In this document: piece after piece, positions 26,925 through 35,400 of the stretch
How positions within the stretch are numbered: the stretch's first letter is position 1
How the letters are laid out: every line of letters starts with the position of its first letter
DNA from: Flavobacterium sp. KMS
GTDB taxonomy: Bacteria > Bacteroidota > Bacteroidia > Flavobacteriales > Flavobacteriaceae
Assembly: GCF_000813005.1 (NCBI RefSeq)
Contig: NZ_JSYP01000024.1
Coordinates: 1-64,000 of the forward strand
Direction of reading: 5' to 3'
DNA: 64,000 nucleotides
Made by a program: the position numbers and the translations under genes
Notes under the pieces: generated by a model
Seen by the model: the letters and a program-made list of their open reading frames with translations, nothing else
Told to the model about the DNA's origin: nothing
Database searches by the model: none

Positions 26925-27667
26925 TTCTTAATTCCTTTTTTGAGATTTTTAAGCAACGGATTATCCGAAAGCTTAATTTGTTCCATCGCTAATTTTGCAA
27001 TTTCGGTTGCGCCCAATAAAGAAAGATGTGTATCATCATCTTTGCCTTCTGGATAAAATGCAATTTCTCCTGCTTTGTAATGCAAATGTAATTTCTTCGA
27101 TTTTTCAGGACCGTAAGATTGTTCTAATAATTCCGTATAATATTCTAAGTCGATAAACGGCACATTCAATTCCTTAGCAACCAATCTGGCTTCTAAAGGG
27201 TAATCTCCATGTGTACCAATTAGAACACCTTGCTCATTAAAATTTCTTCTGGCGATAGACGAAAACAGAATCGGAATTGCTCCTTTTTCTCTACTTTCTG
27301 TCACAAAACGAATTAGATTATGTCGATACGCCGTATGTGGATTAGTATATCTAAGAGAATCGGCTATTTTTTCATCGTTATGTCCAAACTGAATAAAAAC
27401 ATAATCCCCTTTCTTAAGTGATTTATATACTGTTTCCCATAGTTTTTCATCAATAAAACTTTTTGTACTTCGTCCGTTTACGGCTTTATTCTCAACAATA
27501 ATACTCTCATTAAAAAATGGTTGCAATACCTGACACCAACCATGCTCTGGATTTCGCTCTGGATCTTTTTTATTCGCCATAGTAGAATCTCCAATGCAAT
27601 ACAAAGTTGTTTTTTGTGCAGAAACATTAAGGGTAATAAGCAATATGATTAATAGGTAATATTTCAT
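26921..27667 (-). CDS. Rhamnogalacturonan acetylesterase (CE12-type SGNH hydrolase)
   Basis: The signal peptide is MKYYLLIILLITLNVSAQ. SGNH blocks: YCIGDSTMANK (nucleophile Ser), ENKAVNGRSTKSF (Gly), FIQFGHNDEK (Asn) and DDTHLSLLGA (Asp/His). The NGRSTKSF and GHND patterns fit RhgT/CE12 enzymes that remove acetyl groups from rhamnogalacturonan in pectin. 248 residues, usual size. It is the last gene of the first pectin unit, although a 580-bp repeat region separates it from the GH28 gene before it. Confidence 0.9.
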   Translation of the reverse strand: MKYYLLIILLITLNVSAQKTTLYCIGDSTMANKKDPERNPEHGWCQVLQPFFNESIIVENKAVNGRSTKSFIDEKLWETVYKSLKKGDYVFIQFGHNDEKIADSLRYTNPHTAYRHNLIRFVTESREKGAIPILFSSIARRNFNEQGVLIGTHGDYPLEARLVAKELNVPFIDLEYYTELLEQSYGPEKSKKLHLHYKAGEIAFYPEGKDDDTHLSLLGATEIAKLAMEQIKLSDNPLLKNLKKGIKN

Positions 27668-28247
27668 TTTTTAGACTTCTTTATTTTTAGACTTCTTAGA
27701 ATGTTAGATTCTAGACTTCTTAGATTCTAGACTTCTTAGATTTTTATTTTTTTTATACATTATATGTCTGCAACAAAATATGATTGTATTATGGTAAGCC
27801 TATATTATGTAGACGCACTACGGTGCGTCTCTACAGAAAAACTTTGTTCCTTTCTTTCCTTTGTTCCTTTCTTTCCTCAATCTTGTCACCCTGAGGAACG
27901 AAGGGTCTCCACAAGAAACTAACACAAACTTGTCATAAATTGTCGAGCTACTCGCGGAGATTCTTCCTGCGTCAGAAAGACAAGTTTGGGGTTACATTAT
28001 GGATAAACCTGCAGTGCGTCTCTACAGAAAATCTTTGTGACTTAGAACCTTTATTCCTTTGCACCTTTCTTTCCCCAATCTTGTCTCCCTGAGGAACGAA
28101 GGGTCTCCACTAGAAACTAACATAAGCTTGTCTTAAATTGTCGAGCTACACGCAGAGATTCTTCCTGCGTCAGAAAGACAAGTTTGGGGTTACTTTATGG
28201 ATAAACCTGCGGTGCGCCTCTACAGAAAACCTTTGCGCCTTTGAACC
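27668..28247. repeat. Intergenic repeat block: tandem TTAGACTTCTTAGA words and a 198-bp direct repeat
   Basis: 27668-27745 consists of repeated TTAGACTTCTTAGA-type units. A unit containing CTTGTCACCCTGAGGAACG, GTCGAGCTACTCGCGGAGA, TTCCTGCGTCAGAAAGACAA and the palindromic GACGCACTACGGTGCGTC occurs twice, with CTTGTC at 27882 and 28080 (period 198 bp). Related halves occur at 42.1 and 52.2 kb. No coding potential. Confidence 0.85.
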
Positions 28248-29621
28248 TTAGTTCCTCTGAACCTCTAAAACCTTAGAAACCGCCGTAGGCACTGTTGCTT
28301 TCTCTCCTATAAAAACCTCACTCATCGTTACGTTTACGGCATTACTATTCGAAATGGCATTCTTAGCCGATTTAATTTCGATGTTATCCAATGTGATGTT
28401 TTTAACTTTTTTCTCTGGGAATCCCTGAATTACAATTCCTGTTCCCGTCACTTTATTACACGAAATATTAGAGAATGAAATATCTGATATTTCCGATGGG
28501 AAACCACTTCCCTCTCCATGATAATTAGCGGTAATATACAAGCAATCTTCAACTTCGTCTAATTGGATATTTCGAACAAAAACATTTTTTATATAACCAC
28601 CTCTATCCGCATTTGTTTTTAAATAAATCCCTCTTTTTAAGTAACCAACAGTTTTGCAATTATCAACAAATACGTTTTTAATTCCTGCCGACATTTCACT
28701 TCCTAAAACTACACCATGAAGTCCTTTAAAATTACAATCCCTAATTACAATATTCTCACTTGGCGTATCCGAATTTGCTCTTCCCTCATGATCTCTACCT
28801 GCTTTAATCGCAATATTATCATCGCCATTATTAAATGTAATTCGCTCTATCAATACATCTTTGGCGTATTCAGGATCGATTCCGTCGTTGTTATGATTCA
28901 AAGATTTATAGCTTACATCTCTAACAGTTATACTTTCAGATTTTAATAAATGTAAACACCAAAATGGTGAATTTTCTATTCTGATTTTCTCAACCATAAT
29001 GTTTTTACAATTGAAAAACTGAATCATCTGCGGTCTTAAAAAATATCCGTCACCGAATTTTCTATCTTTTAACGGAACATTATTATGATTCATTTCGCGG
29101 CTTAATTTTTTACCTGTTCCTTCTTTGGCTTTAAAACTACGCCAAGTATTTCCTCCTTCGCCATCAATTGTTCCTTCCCCTGTTATAGCAATATCCGTAC
29201 AGCCATACGCATATATTAATGGACTATAATTATAAAGCATTGTTCCTTCCCAACTTGTAAGTACCAACGGTAAATAATGATTGGGATTGTCACTAAATTT
29301 AATTTTAGCATCTTTTTCTATCACTAATCTTACATTACTCACAAAATGTATTGGTCCATTGAGTTTATATATTCCTTTAGGAACTATAATAGTTCCACCT
29401 TTATTTTTCTTGCACAATGCCATTGCTTTATCAAAAGCAGGTTTGCTATCACTCACAGAATCTCCTTTGGCGCCAAGCCTCACAACATTTATTTGATACG
29501 ACGGAATTACTGGTAACTTGATTCTGCTAACGATCGAATCGACTTTACTCATTGGAAATTCAACCGTTTGCGCAAAACAATTGAATGATATTAATAAGAA
29601 AAAAAGAAAGCTGTATTTCAT
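28248..29621 (-). CDS. GH28 polygalacturonase family glycoside hydrolase
   Basis: The 457-residue protein has signal peptide MKYSFLFFLLISFNCFAQ and a right-handed beta-helix. GH28 active-site blocks are present: NHNNDGIDPE (first Asp), NGDDNIAIKAGRD (Asp pair), GLHGVVLGSEMSAG (His) and KRGIYLKTNADRGG (Arg/Lys). It hydrolyses alpha-1,4 galacturonosyl or rhamnogalacturonan-type linkages; exo versus endo action cannot be decided. Part of the first pectin unit, between CE12 and CE8/PL10. A second GH28 heads unit 2 and is clearly a different paralogue. Confidence 0.93.
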   Translation of the reverse strand: MKYSFLFFLLISFNCFAQTVEFPMSKVDSIVSRIKLPVIPSYQINVVRLGAKGDSVSDSKPAFDKAMALCKKNKGGTIIVPKGIYKLNGPIHFVSNVRLVIEKDAKIKFSDNPNHYLPLVLTSWEGTMLYNYSPLIYAYGCTDIAITGEGTIDGEGGNTWRSFKAKEGTGKKLSREMNHNNVPLKDRKFGDGYFLRPQMIQFFNCKNIMVEKIRIENSPFWCLHLLKSESITVRDVSYKSLNHNNDGIDPEYAKDVLIERITFNNGDDNIAIKAGRDHEGRANSDTPSENIVIRDCNFKGLHGVVLGSEMSAGIKNVFVDNCKTVGYLKRGIYLKTNADRGGYIKNVFVRNIQLDEVEDCLYITANYHGEGSGFPSEISDISFSNISCNKVTGTGIVIQGFPEKKVKNITLDNIEIKSAKNAISNSNAVNVTMSEVFIGEKATVPTAVSKVLEVQRN

Positions 29622-29797
29622 AATTTAGACTTCTTAGATTTTTAGACTACTTAGAATGTTAGACTTCTTAGATTATTAGACTTCTTAGAATGTTAGACTT
29701 CTTAGATTATTAGATTTGAACCTTTATTGCGTAGACACACTGCGGTGCGTCTCTACAGAAAACCTTTGAACCTTTGTTTCTCAGAACCTTTGAACCT
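29622..29797. repeat. Tandem TTAGACTTCTTAGA repeats plus GTGCGTC palindrome
   Basis: Units of TTAGACTTCTTAGATTA and TTAGAATG alternate from about 29630 to 29715. They are followed by CACACTGCGGTGCGTC and AACCTTTG words, all shared with the block at 27.7-28.2 kb. Confidence 0.8.
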
Positions 29798-30709
29798 TTA
29801 AAAAAACCTTTGAACCTTAGAAAAAACATTCTCAACTGTATATTTCTTAGCCTCTTTTTTGGTTAACTGATACGACCATTTAACTCTTTCCTTTGGTTTA
29901 AATCCTTCACCACTACAATTGTATTCGGCATAAAAAGCTGTTTTTTCGGCTTCGGGTTTAGACCAGTTTTCCCAACCTTGTGGTACTATATGATTTCCCA
30001 TTTTGCATTCTATAAAAACGGTTTTAGCATAAATACGCCATGGTCTCCCCAAGTAAACTTGTGTTGCATTTTTATCGGCTGTCAGGTTACAGTTTTTAAA
30101 CACAAACCCAAACGCTGTACCTTCGGGTGTTGCTGCTGCTGTTATATATGAATTCTTGAGACTATGAATTTGGCAATTCTCGAATAATACGGTGGCTTTC
30201 CCAAAAATAAAATCGGTTGTTCCTTCGATATAACAATCTTTAAAATACTGCCTGGAGTTGTTTCCCGAGGCATATAATGTATCTTGGTTTCCTAATATAT
30301 TACAATTAAAAATATAGGCATTATCTCCCATAATTGATAAAGCCACTGCTTGCCCTATATCTCCTGATGAATTTTGAATCGTTAAATTGGATGCCGAAAA
30401 ATCATTCCCTTCTACCAGCATTGTGTAGGTATAAAAAGTGCTATTTCTGCCTAAATTCATTTTTCCAAAATAATCATCGTAGGTAATAATTGTCTTTTCT
30501 TTACTCTCTCCAATTAAAGAAACATTATTATTAAATTCTGGAATTCTTACTTTTTCATAATACGTTCCGTTTTTAATATGAATCGTTACTTTCTCATACG
30601 GAAAAGCTTTGGCCGCATTTATCGCATCCTGAATTAACTTGAAGTCACCAGAACCATCTTGAGCTACTGTAATTACGTTTTCGGACTCCCCTTTTTTTTT
30701 TCGCTTTTT
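29798..30709 (-). CDS. CE8 pectinesterase, out of frame with PL10 and lacking its own start
   Basis: The CE8 homology begins right after the pectate lyase frame ends: VITVAQDGSGDFKLIQDAI (typical family N-terminus). Then come FPYEKVTIHIKNGTYYEKV, GQAVALSIMGDNAYIFNC, GNQDTLYA, GTTDFIFG and LGRPWRIYAKTVF, giving the catalytic Gln, two Asp and Arg of the family. The frame is open from 30709, but the only ATG (30460) lies 75 residues into the domain, and there is no signal peptide. A -1 shift at the A10 run (30692-30701) would join it to PL10 in one 666-residue secreted protein. It demethylates pectin so that PL10 and GH28 can act. Confidence 0.85.
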   Translation of the reverse strand, partial: KKRKKKGESENVITVAQDGSGDFKLIQDAINAAKAFPYEKVTIHIKNGTYYEKVRIPEFNNNVSLIGESKEKTIITYDDYFGKMNLGRNSTFYTYTMLVEGNDFSASNLTIQNSSGDIGQAVALSIMGDNAYIFNCNILGNQDTLYASGNNSRQYFKDCYIEGTTDFIFGKATVLFENCQIHSLKNSYITAAATPEGTAFGFVFKNCNLTADKNATQVYLGRPWRIYAKTVFIECKMGNHIVPQGWENWSKPEAEKTAFYAEYNCSGEGFKPKERVKWSYQLTKKEAKKYTVENVFSKVQRFF

Positions 30710-31797
30710 TCAAAAGCGTATTTTTTCTCCCAACTTGAGTATTTTTTTAAAGGCTCTTTTGGCTCATCGGTGTACCAAGCGTATCCGTTTTTGCGTTCTG
30801 CTCCTATTTCGTCCAGAGATTTCTTTTTGACTCCATCTCTATCACAAAAAAATGGTTCGTTGTTGTCTAGCTCCATAAATCTTGCCCAAATTGGCGAAGC
30901 ATTTGTAGCAGGAATCATTTTTTTATCGATAATTTTCCCCGCATCATTTAGAATTCGTTTTTCTTCCAGATTCGTAATTTTTGTTTTTTCAAACCATGCG
31001 CAAGCACTTTTTACTGCTGTAATTACTTCTGGTGACGGTTTATCGATAGACATTAGTAACAATACTATTTTAGCCGATTCTTTCCCGCTTAATGATGGTA
31101 ATTCGTAAGCTCTTGCTTTGGCTGGAGCCAAAGTGTTTTCGTCATGTTGTGCGCACCAAGCTGTTAAAACTCCGTTTTGCTTGTATTGTGTTTTTATGAT
31201 ACAGGTTATTCCTTTGTCAAAAGCAGTTTTAGCTTTAGTAACATAATCTTGTGAGATAGCTATACCGTAATAATCGGAAGTTTCTGAGATTTGTTTTAAT
31301 ATCGATAGGATATGAAACATCGAATCGTCATTATAGGTTATATGGGTGTAATATCCTTTTTTTAAGGGATAAAATTGTGGCCATCCTCCATTATCATATT
31401 GTGCTTCTAGCAAGTAATCCAGTCCTAAAAGAAATGCTTTTTTATATCTTTCGTCAGATTTTTGCTTGTACATTTTTGCCAGAAAAAGCATTTCCTGACA
31501 CGTTGCACCATTATCGGTTGTGATATCGTGTAGGTCACTTTTTAATGCAATTAAACTTTGCTTTTCAGTATCAGAAAGTGGTTTCTGCATTTCGATATTC
31601 TTTGGCCATCCGCCAATGTTACGTTGGTACAATAACACGTTCTCGGCTATGGCTTGAGCTTCGGGCGTTGCAAACCAAGCTGCATCGCTTTTGCGAATAA
31701 TATCACTCCAGTTTTTATAGCTATTTTGAGCTTGCACCATTACGCTGCATCCCAATACTATTACTAGATTTAATACTATGATTTTAATATGTTTCAT
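30673..31797 (-). CDS. PL10 pectate lyase (PelA/Pel-15E type)
   Basis: The 374-residue protein has signal peptide MKHIKIIVLNLVIVLGCSVMVQAQ. PL10 hallmarks: WFATPEAQAIAENVLLYQRNIGG, DNGATCQEMLFLAKMY, QYDNGGWPQFYPL, ITYNDDSMFHIL, TAWCAQHDENTLAPAKARAY and ERKNGYAWYTDEP. It cleaves polygalacturonate by beta-elimination, giving unsaturated ends for GH105. The last native codons (KKGSPKT) follow the A10 run and look like an out-of-frame tail. In the -1 frame the sequence continues directly into CE8. The start overlaps nothing; GH105 ends 6 bp upstream, so it is in the same operon. Confidence 0.93.
   Translation of the reverse strand: MKHIKIIVLNLVIVLGCSVMVQAQNSYKNWSDIIRKSDAAWFATPEAQAIAENVLLYQRNIGGWPKNIEMQKPLSDTEKQSLIALKSDLHDITTDNGATCQEMLFLAKMYKQKSDERYKKAFLLGLDYLLEAQYDNGGWPQFYPLKKGYYTHITYNDDSMFHILSILKQISETSDYYGIAISQDYVTKAKTAFDKGITCIIKTQYKQNGVLTAWCAQHDENTLAPAKARAYELPSLSGKESAKIVLLLMSIDKPSPEVITAVKSACAWFEKTKITNLEEKRILNDAGKIIDKKMIPATNASPIWARFMELDNNEPFFCDRDGVKKKSLDEIGAERKNGYAWYTDEPKEPLKKYSSWEKKYAFEKSEKKKGSPKT
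30691..30702 (-). other. A10 run with A AAA AAG slippery heptamer at the PL10/CE8 junction
   Basis: On the coding strand the zero-frame codons are GAA AAA AAA AAG GGG. The heptamer A AAA AAG is in the right phase for -1 ribosomal frameshifting, and ten consecutive A also favour polymerase slippage (one extra A gives the same fusion). The -1 product continues G-E-S-E-N-V-I-T-V-A-Q into CE8. Confidence 0.7.
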
Positions 31798-31803
31798 TTC
31801 AAA

Positions 31804-33027
31804 TTATCTATTTAATTCTAATGCTGCCAAAATAAATGGACCTGTTGCTTTAGGATCGTTGTCTTTTTTTCTTTCGTTTATATAATATTCATAAGAACCG
31901 TCTCTATATGGTTTTCCACCTAATCCAGCCACAGCGCAAGCATTCGTAATTGTAATTTCACCATCGGCATCAACTTTTATCAATTGTTTGGTTAATCCAT
32001 CAAAAGATTTGTTTGCGATGTCTTTATATTTTTTTGGTAAATATCCTTTGTTTGCTCCTTTCGCGAAAGCATAAATAAACATTGATGATCCTGATGATTC
32101 TAAATAATTTCCTTTTTTATCTCCCATATCGGTTACCTGATACCAAAGTCCTGTTTTTTTATCTTGAAATTTCACCAAAGTTTCTGCAAGTTGGTTTAAA
32201 TACTCAACTAGTTCTTTTTGTTTCGGGTGGTCTTTAGGAAAATAATCCAATACATCGACCAATGCCATTGCGTACCAACCTAATGAACGTGACCAGAAAT
32301 TTGGCGATGTTCCTGTTTCTGGATTTGCCCAAGGCATTTTTTTACTTTCGTCCCAAGCATGAAAAAGCAATCCTGTTTTTTTATCCAAATCGTTTTTCTG
32401 AATTAATTCAAACTGTTTGGCGATATCATTAAGTTCTGCTCCTTTTTCAAACTGGGTTGTATATTGTGCATAAAATGGTTCTCCCATATACAATCCGTCT
32501 AGCCACATTTGGTCTGGATATATTTTTTTATGCCAGAATCCGCCACTTGCTGTTCTTGGTTGCTCTTTTATTTGTTTCCTTAAAAGCTCTAATGCTTTTA
32601 AATATTTTTGATCTTTTGTTGTGTCGTATAAATTAAATAATAAACGACCAGCCGTAACCATGTCTATATTATAGGTTTCAAATTTATAGCTTTTAATGCT
32701 ACCATCTTCTTGCACTAAATCGTCTACATACTTTTTTATGTAATTGTAATATTTAACATCGCCTGTTTTTTTATACAATTCTTCAAATGATGTAAGTACC
32801 AATCCGTGTACATAATCCCATTTTGGTTCTTTTAAATCATCAATCATATAAGCTTCGGGATGACGCTTCATGATAGACAAAGCCATTTTTTCTGACCATT
32901 TTAGGTCTTTAGAAATCGCTACAGAAGTTTTTGCAGGTTCTTGAGAAATAGTTTTACAACTCATTAATGTCATTACACAAACCAATGCTATTGACCCAAA
33001 ATAATTTCGTTTTATAATATTCTTCAT
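31804..33027 (-). CDS. GH105 unsaturated rhamnogalacturonyl hydrolase, lipoprotein
   Basis: The 407-residue protein has an (alpha/alpha)6-barrel. The lipobox LMSC near residue 24 predicts an outer-membrane or periplasmic lipoprotein. Family motifs: SGGFWHKKIYPDQMWLDGLYMGEPFY (containing the catalytic Asp), LLFHAWDES, FWSRSLGWYAMALVDVL and GSSMFIYAFAKG. It hydrates the unsaturated uronate left at the non-reducing end by lyases and releases 4-deoxy-L-threo-5-hexosulose uronate, the substrate of KduI. It follows a second GH105 by 21 bp and precedes PL10 by 6 bp. Confidence 0.93.
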   Translation of the reverse strand: MKNIIKRNYFGSIALVCVMTLMSCKTISQEPAKTSVAISKDLKWSEKMALSIMKRHPEAYMIDDLKEPKWDYVHGLVLTSFEELYKKTGDVKYYNYIKKYVDDLVQEDGSIKSYKFETYNIDMVTAGRLLFNLYDTTKDQKYLKALELLRKQIKEQPRTASGGFWHKKIYPDQMWLDGLYMGEPFYAQYTTQFEKGAELNDIAKQFELIQKNDLDKKTGLLFHAWDESKKMPWANPETGTSPNFWSRSLGWYAMALVDVLDYFPKDHPKQKELVEYLNQLAETLVKFQDKKTGLWYQVTDMGDKKGNYLESSGSSMFIYAFAKGANKGYLPKKYKDIANKSFDGLTKQLIKVDADGEITITNACAVAGLGGKPYRDGSYEYYINERKKDNDPKATGPFILAALELNR

Positions 33028-33048
33028 TTTAAAATATGCTTTATATTT

Positions 33049-34233
33049 TTATTTATCCAACTCTATCGCACTCAACATAAATGCTGTTAAAGCTATCGAA
33101 CTGTTGTCTTTCTTTTTTCCGTTAACGTAATATTCATTTGTCCCATCTCTAAATGGATTTCCTCCTAAACCTACATTTGGTGAGACATTAATTATGTTTA
33201 ATTCTACATTATCTCCAAATCTAACAAACTCTTTTATAAATCCATCAAATGATTTTTCGGCAATCGTTTTATATTCCGAAGGTAAATATCCTTTATTTAC
33301 TCCTTTTGTAAAAGCATAAATAAACATTGCCGATCCCGATGGTTCTAGATAATTATCTTTAAGCGTTGGTTTATCTGTTACCTGAAACCATAATCCCGAC
33401 TTGTCTTTATAGGTAAGCAACGCTTTGGCTAATTGATTTAAATACCCAACTAATACTTTCGTTTTCGGGTGATTTTTTGGATAATAATCCAATGCATCTA
33501 CCAGAGCCATCATGTACCAACCCATTCCTCGTGACCAAATTGTTGGCGATGTTCCTGTCTCTGGATTTGCCCACGCAATTTGTTTGCTTTCGTCCCAAGC
33601 ATGATATAACAATCCTGTTTTTGTATCGACAAAATGATTCTGTACCAACTCAAATTGTTTGGCAATATCATCTAAACCTTTACCTTTTTCAAACTCAACT
33701 GTATATCGTGCATAAAAAGGTTCTGCCATATACAATCCATCTAACCACATTTGATTGGGATAAATTTGCTTGTGCCAAAATCCTCCACTTGCGTTTCTAG
33801 GCTGAGTTTCAATTTGATTTCTCAAAATAACCAAGGCTTTACGATAGCGTTCTTCTTTGGTTAAATCATACAAATCAAAAAGGATTTTCCCTGGATTGAT
33901 ATAATCGATATTATATTCTCTGGCATCATAACTTGCAATATTTCCTGAACTATCTATCAACTCATTTGTGTATTCTTTTACATAATCCAGATACTTTGGA
34001 TTTTTGGTCTTTTGATATAATTTTTCAAAAGAAAGCAATGCAAATCCTATTTTGTAATCCCATTTTGGCTTTTCGGCTCCATCAATCTGCCATGCTTTTG
34101 GATATTTGTTTATAATCGAAAGCGCGGTTTTTTCAGACCATTTGCCTTGAGCATTCGCTTTACAGCAAAATAACACCAATACGATAATTACCAGTTTATG
34201 AAAATGCAATTTGTTAGAATTAGTTTGAATCAT
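33049..34233 (-). CDS. GH105 unsaturated rhamnogalacturonyl hydrolase, soluble paralogue
   Basis: The 394-residue protein is a close relative of the next gene (shared GGFWHKQIYPNQMWLDGLYM, LLYHAWDES, IWSRGMGWYMMALVDALDY, GSAMFIYAFTKG). It begins with signal peptide LVIIVLVLFCCKANAQ followed by mature GKWSEK, so it looks like a soluble periplasmic enzyme rather than a lipoprotein. It acts on unsaturated oligogalacturonides or rhamnogalacturonan products. The tandem pair probably covers different chain types or locations. Confidence 0.92.
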   Translation of the reverse strand: MIQTNSNKLHFHKLVIIVLVLFCCKANAQGKWSEKTALSIINKYPKAWQIDGAEKPKWDYKIGFALLSFEKLYQKTKNPKYLDYVKEYTNELIDSSGNIASYDAREYNIDYINPGKILFDLYDLTKEERYRKALVILRNQIETQPRNASGGFWHKQIYPNQMWLDGLYMAEPFYARYTVEFEKGKGLDDIAKQFELVQNHFVDTKTGLLYHAWDESKQIAWANPETGTSPTIWSRGMGWYMMALVDALDYYPKNHPKTKVLVGYLNQLAKALLTYKDKSGLWFQVTDKPTLKDNYLEPSGSAMFIYAFTKGVNKGYLPSEYKTIAEKSFDGFIKEFVRFGDNVELNIINVSPNVGLGGNPFRDGTNEYYVNGKKKDNSSIALTAFMLSAIELDK

Positions 34234-34278
34234 TAATAATTATATTTTTAATACTTTAATGTATAGTATTTTTTCTTG

Positions 34279-34375
34279 CACGCAGATTTAAAAAAGATTT
34301 AAGCTGATCTACGCAGATAATTATCCATTATTGATTTTTAAAACTAAATCTGCTACAATCTGCAGAATCTGCGTG
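34279..34375. repeat. Inverted repeat with AATCTGCGTG arms
   Basis: CACGCAGATT (34279-34288) and AATCTGCGTG (34366-34375) are perfect inverted arms about 77 bp apart, with internal ATCTGC words. A further copy of TCTGCGTGAAAC lies near 57620. Located between DUF4861 and the upstream end of GH105 within unit 1. Confidence 0.75.
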
Positions 34376-34420
34376 AAACAAAACTCTTTTAATCTGTGGC
34401 TATTAAACAAAAATCATATT

Positions 34421-35389
34421 TTACATTTTACCTTTTTTATTCAATACTTCTAATCTTTCGTCTAGGTATTTTATAAATTCTTCTTTGTTTTTAATACCGT
34501 CTTTTTCTTGTTCCCAAGCGCCTAAGAAATAGAACGACGTTGGTTTTGTGGTTGGTTTAAAAACCAATAAATAATCTAAATCTGTATCGGCTACATTTTC
34601 GATTGTGCTAGTTTCATAAAAAATTGCCATTCCTAATTTATCTGGAACTAATGATTGTGTTCCGTATGTTGCAAGGTATGCCCACTTTTTATTTTTGCTT
34701 TCTTTTTTAAGCAATTCGGCATTTTTCTGTTTTACAATTCCTGTACAAATTCCTTGGATTTCTTTAGAAGCCTTAATTGTATGCTGCGTATATAATTGGT
34801 CTGGCTTAATGATTAACTCCGATGTGAAATCAATTTTATCTGAAGCTGTTTTCCAACCAAAATAATTCACTTTTACCTTAGATTCATTTACCTTATTCTC
34901 TACATAAGCCAATGTTGAATCGACTTCATAAAAATGTAGTTTCTTATTATCTAAATAACGATCTATAGAACCAATTCCGATTCCTTTTCCAGCTTTTAAA
35001 ATATCTGCTCCCCAATCGCTCATTTCATGATATGAGTCAAAATTATCCTGCCCTACTTGAGGCAGAATCATCTCTGATGTTTTTTTTCCGAAAATATCAA
35101 TGGCATTTCTCCAGTCTAAATACAAACGATATCCTATTCTGTTGCTTTCCCAACCTGGGCCTTCGTAACGAATATCAAATGAATGGTCGGTATGTTCTGG
35201 TGCTAATTTTAGTTTATCTACATTTTTAAATACAGTTCCTCCTATATACTTGCGTCCTTCCCATTTTCCATCTGTTTTTACCGATAATTCGGCGTAGGTT
35301 TTGGCTGTTTTTATATCGTATTTATTTTGTGCTTTACAACTCGTAAATCCTAAAATCAATGCTGCCGATACTGTTATTATTGTTTTCAT
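34421..35389 (-). CDS. DUF4861 family lipoprotein
   Basis: The 322-residue protein has signal and lipobox GFTSC (Cys near 18). The body fits DUF4861: EGRKYIGGTVFKNVDKLKL, DHSFDIRYEGPGWESNRIGYRLYLDWRNAIDIFGKK, DNFDSYHEMSDWGADILKAGKGIGIGS. Genes of this family occur in loci for uronate-rich polysaccharides and the fold resembles sugar-acting beta-sandwich proteins, but no activity is established to my knowledge. Its place between an esterase and two GH105 genes suggests action on the same unsaturated or methylated uronate oligomers. Confidence 0.85.
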   Translation of the reverse strand: MKTIITVSAALILGFTSCKAQNKYDIKTAKTYAELSVKTDGKWEGRKYIGGTVFKNVDKLKLAPEHTDHSFDIRYEGPGWESNRIGYRLYLDWRNAIDIFGKKTSEMILPQVGQDNFDSYHEMSDWGADILKAGKGIGIGSIDRYLDNKKLHFYEVDSTLAYVENKVNESKVKVNYFGWKTASDKIDFTSELIIKPDQLYTQHTIKASKEIQGICTGIVKQKNAELLKKESKNKKWAYLATYGTQSLVPDKLGMAIFYETSTIENVADTDLDYLLVFKPTTKPTSFYFLGAWEQEKDGIKNKEEFIKYLDERLEVLNKKGKM

Positions 35390-35400
35390 TTTATTCTAAT

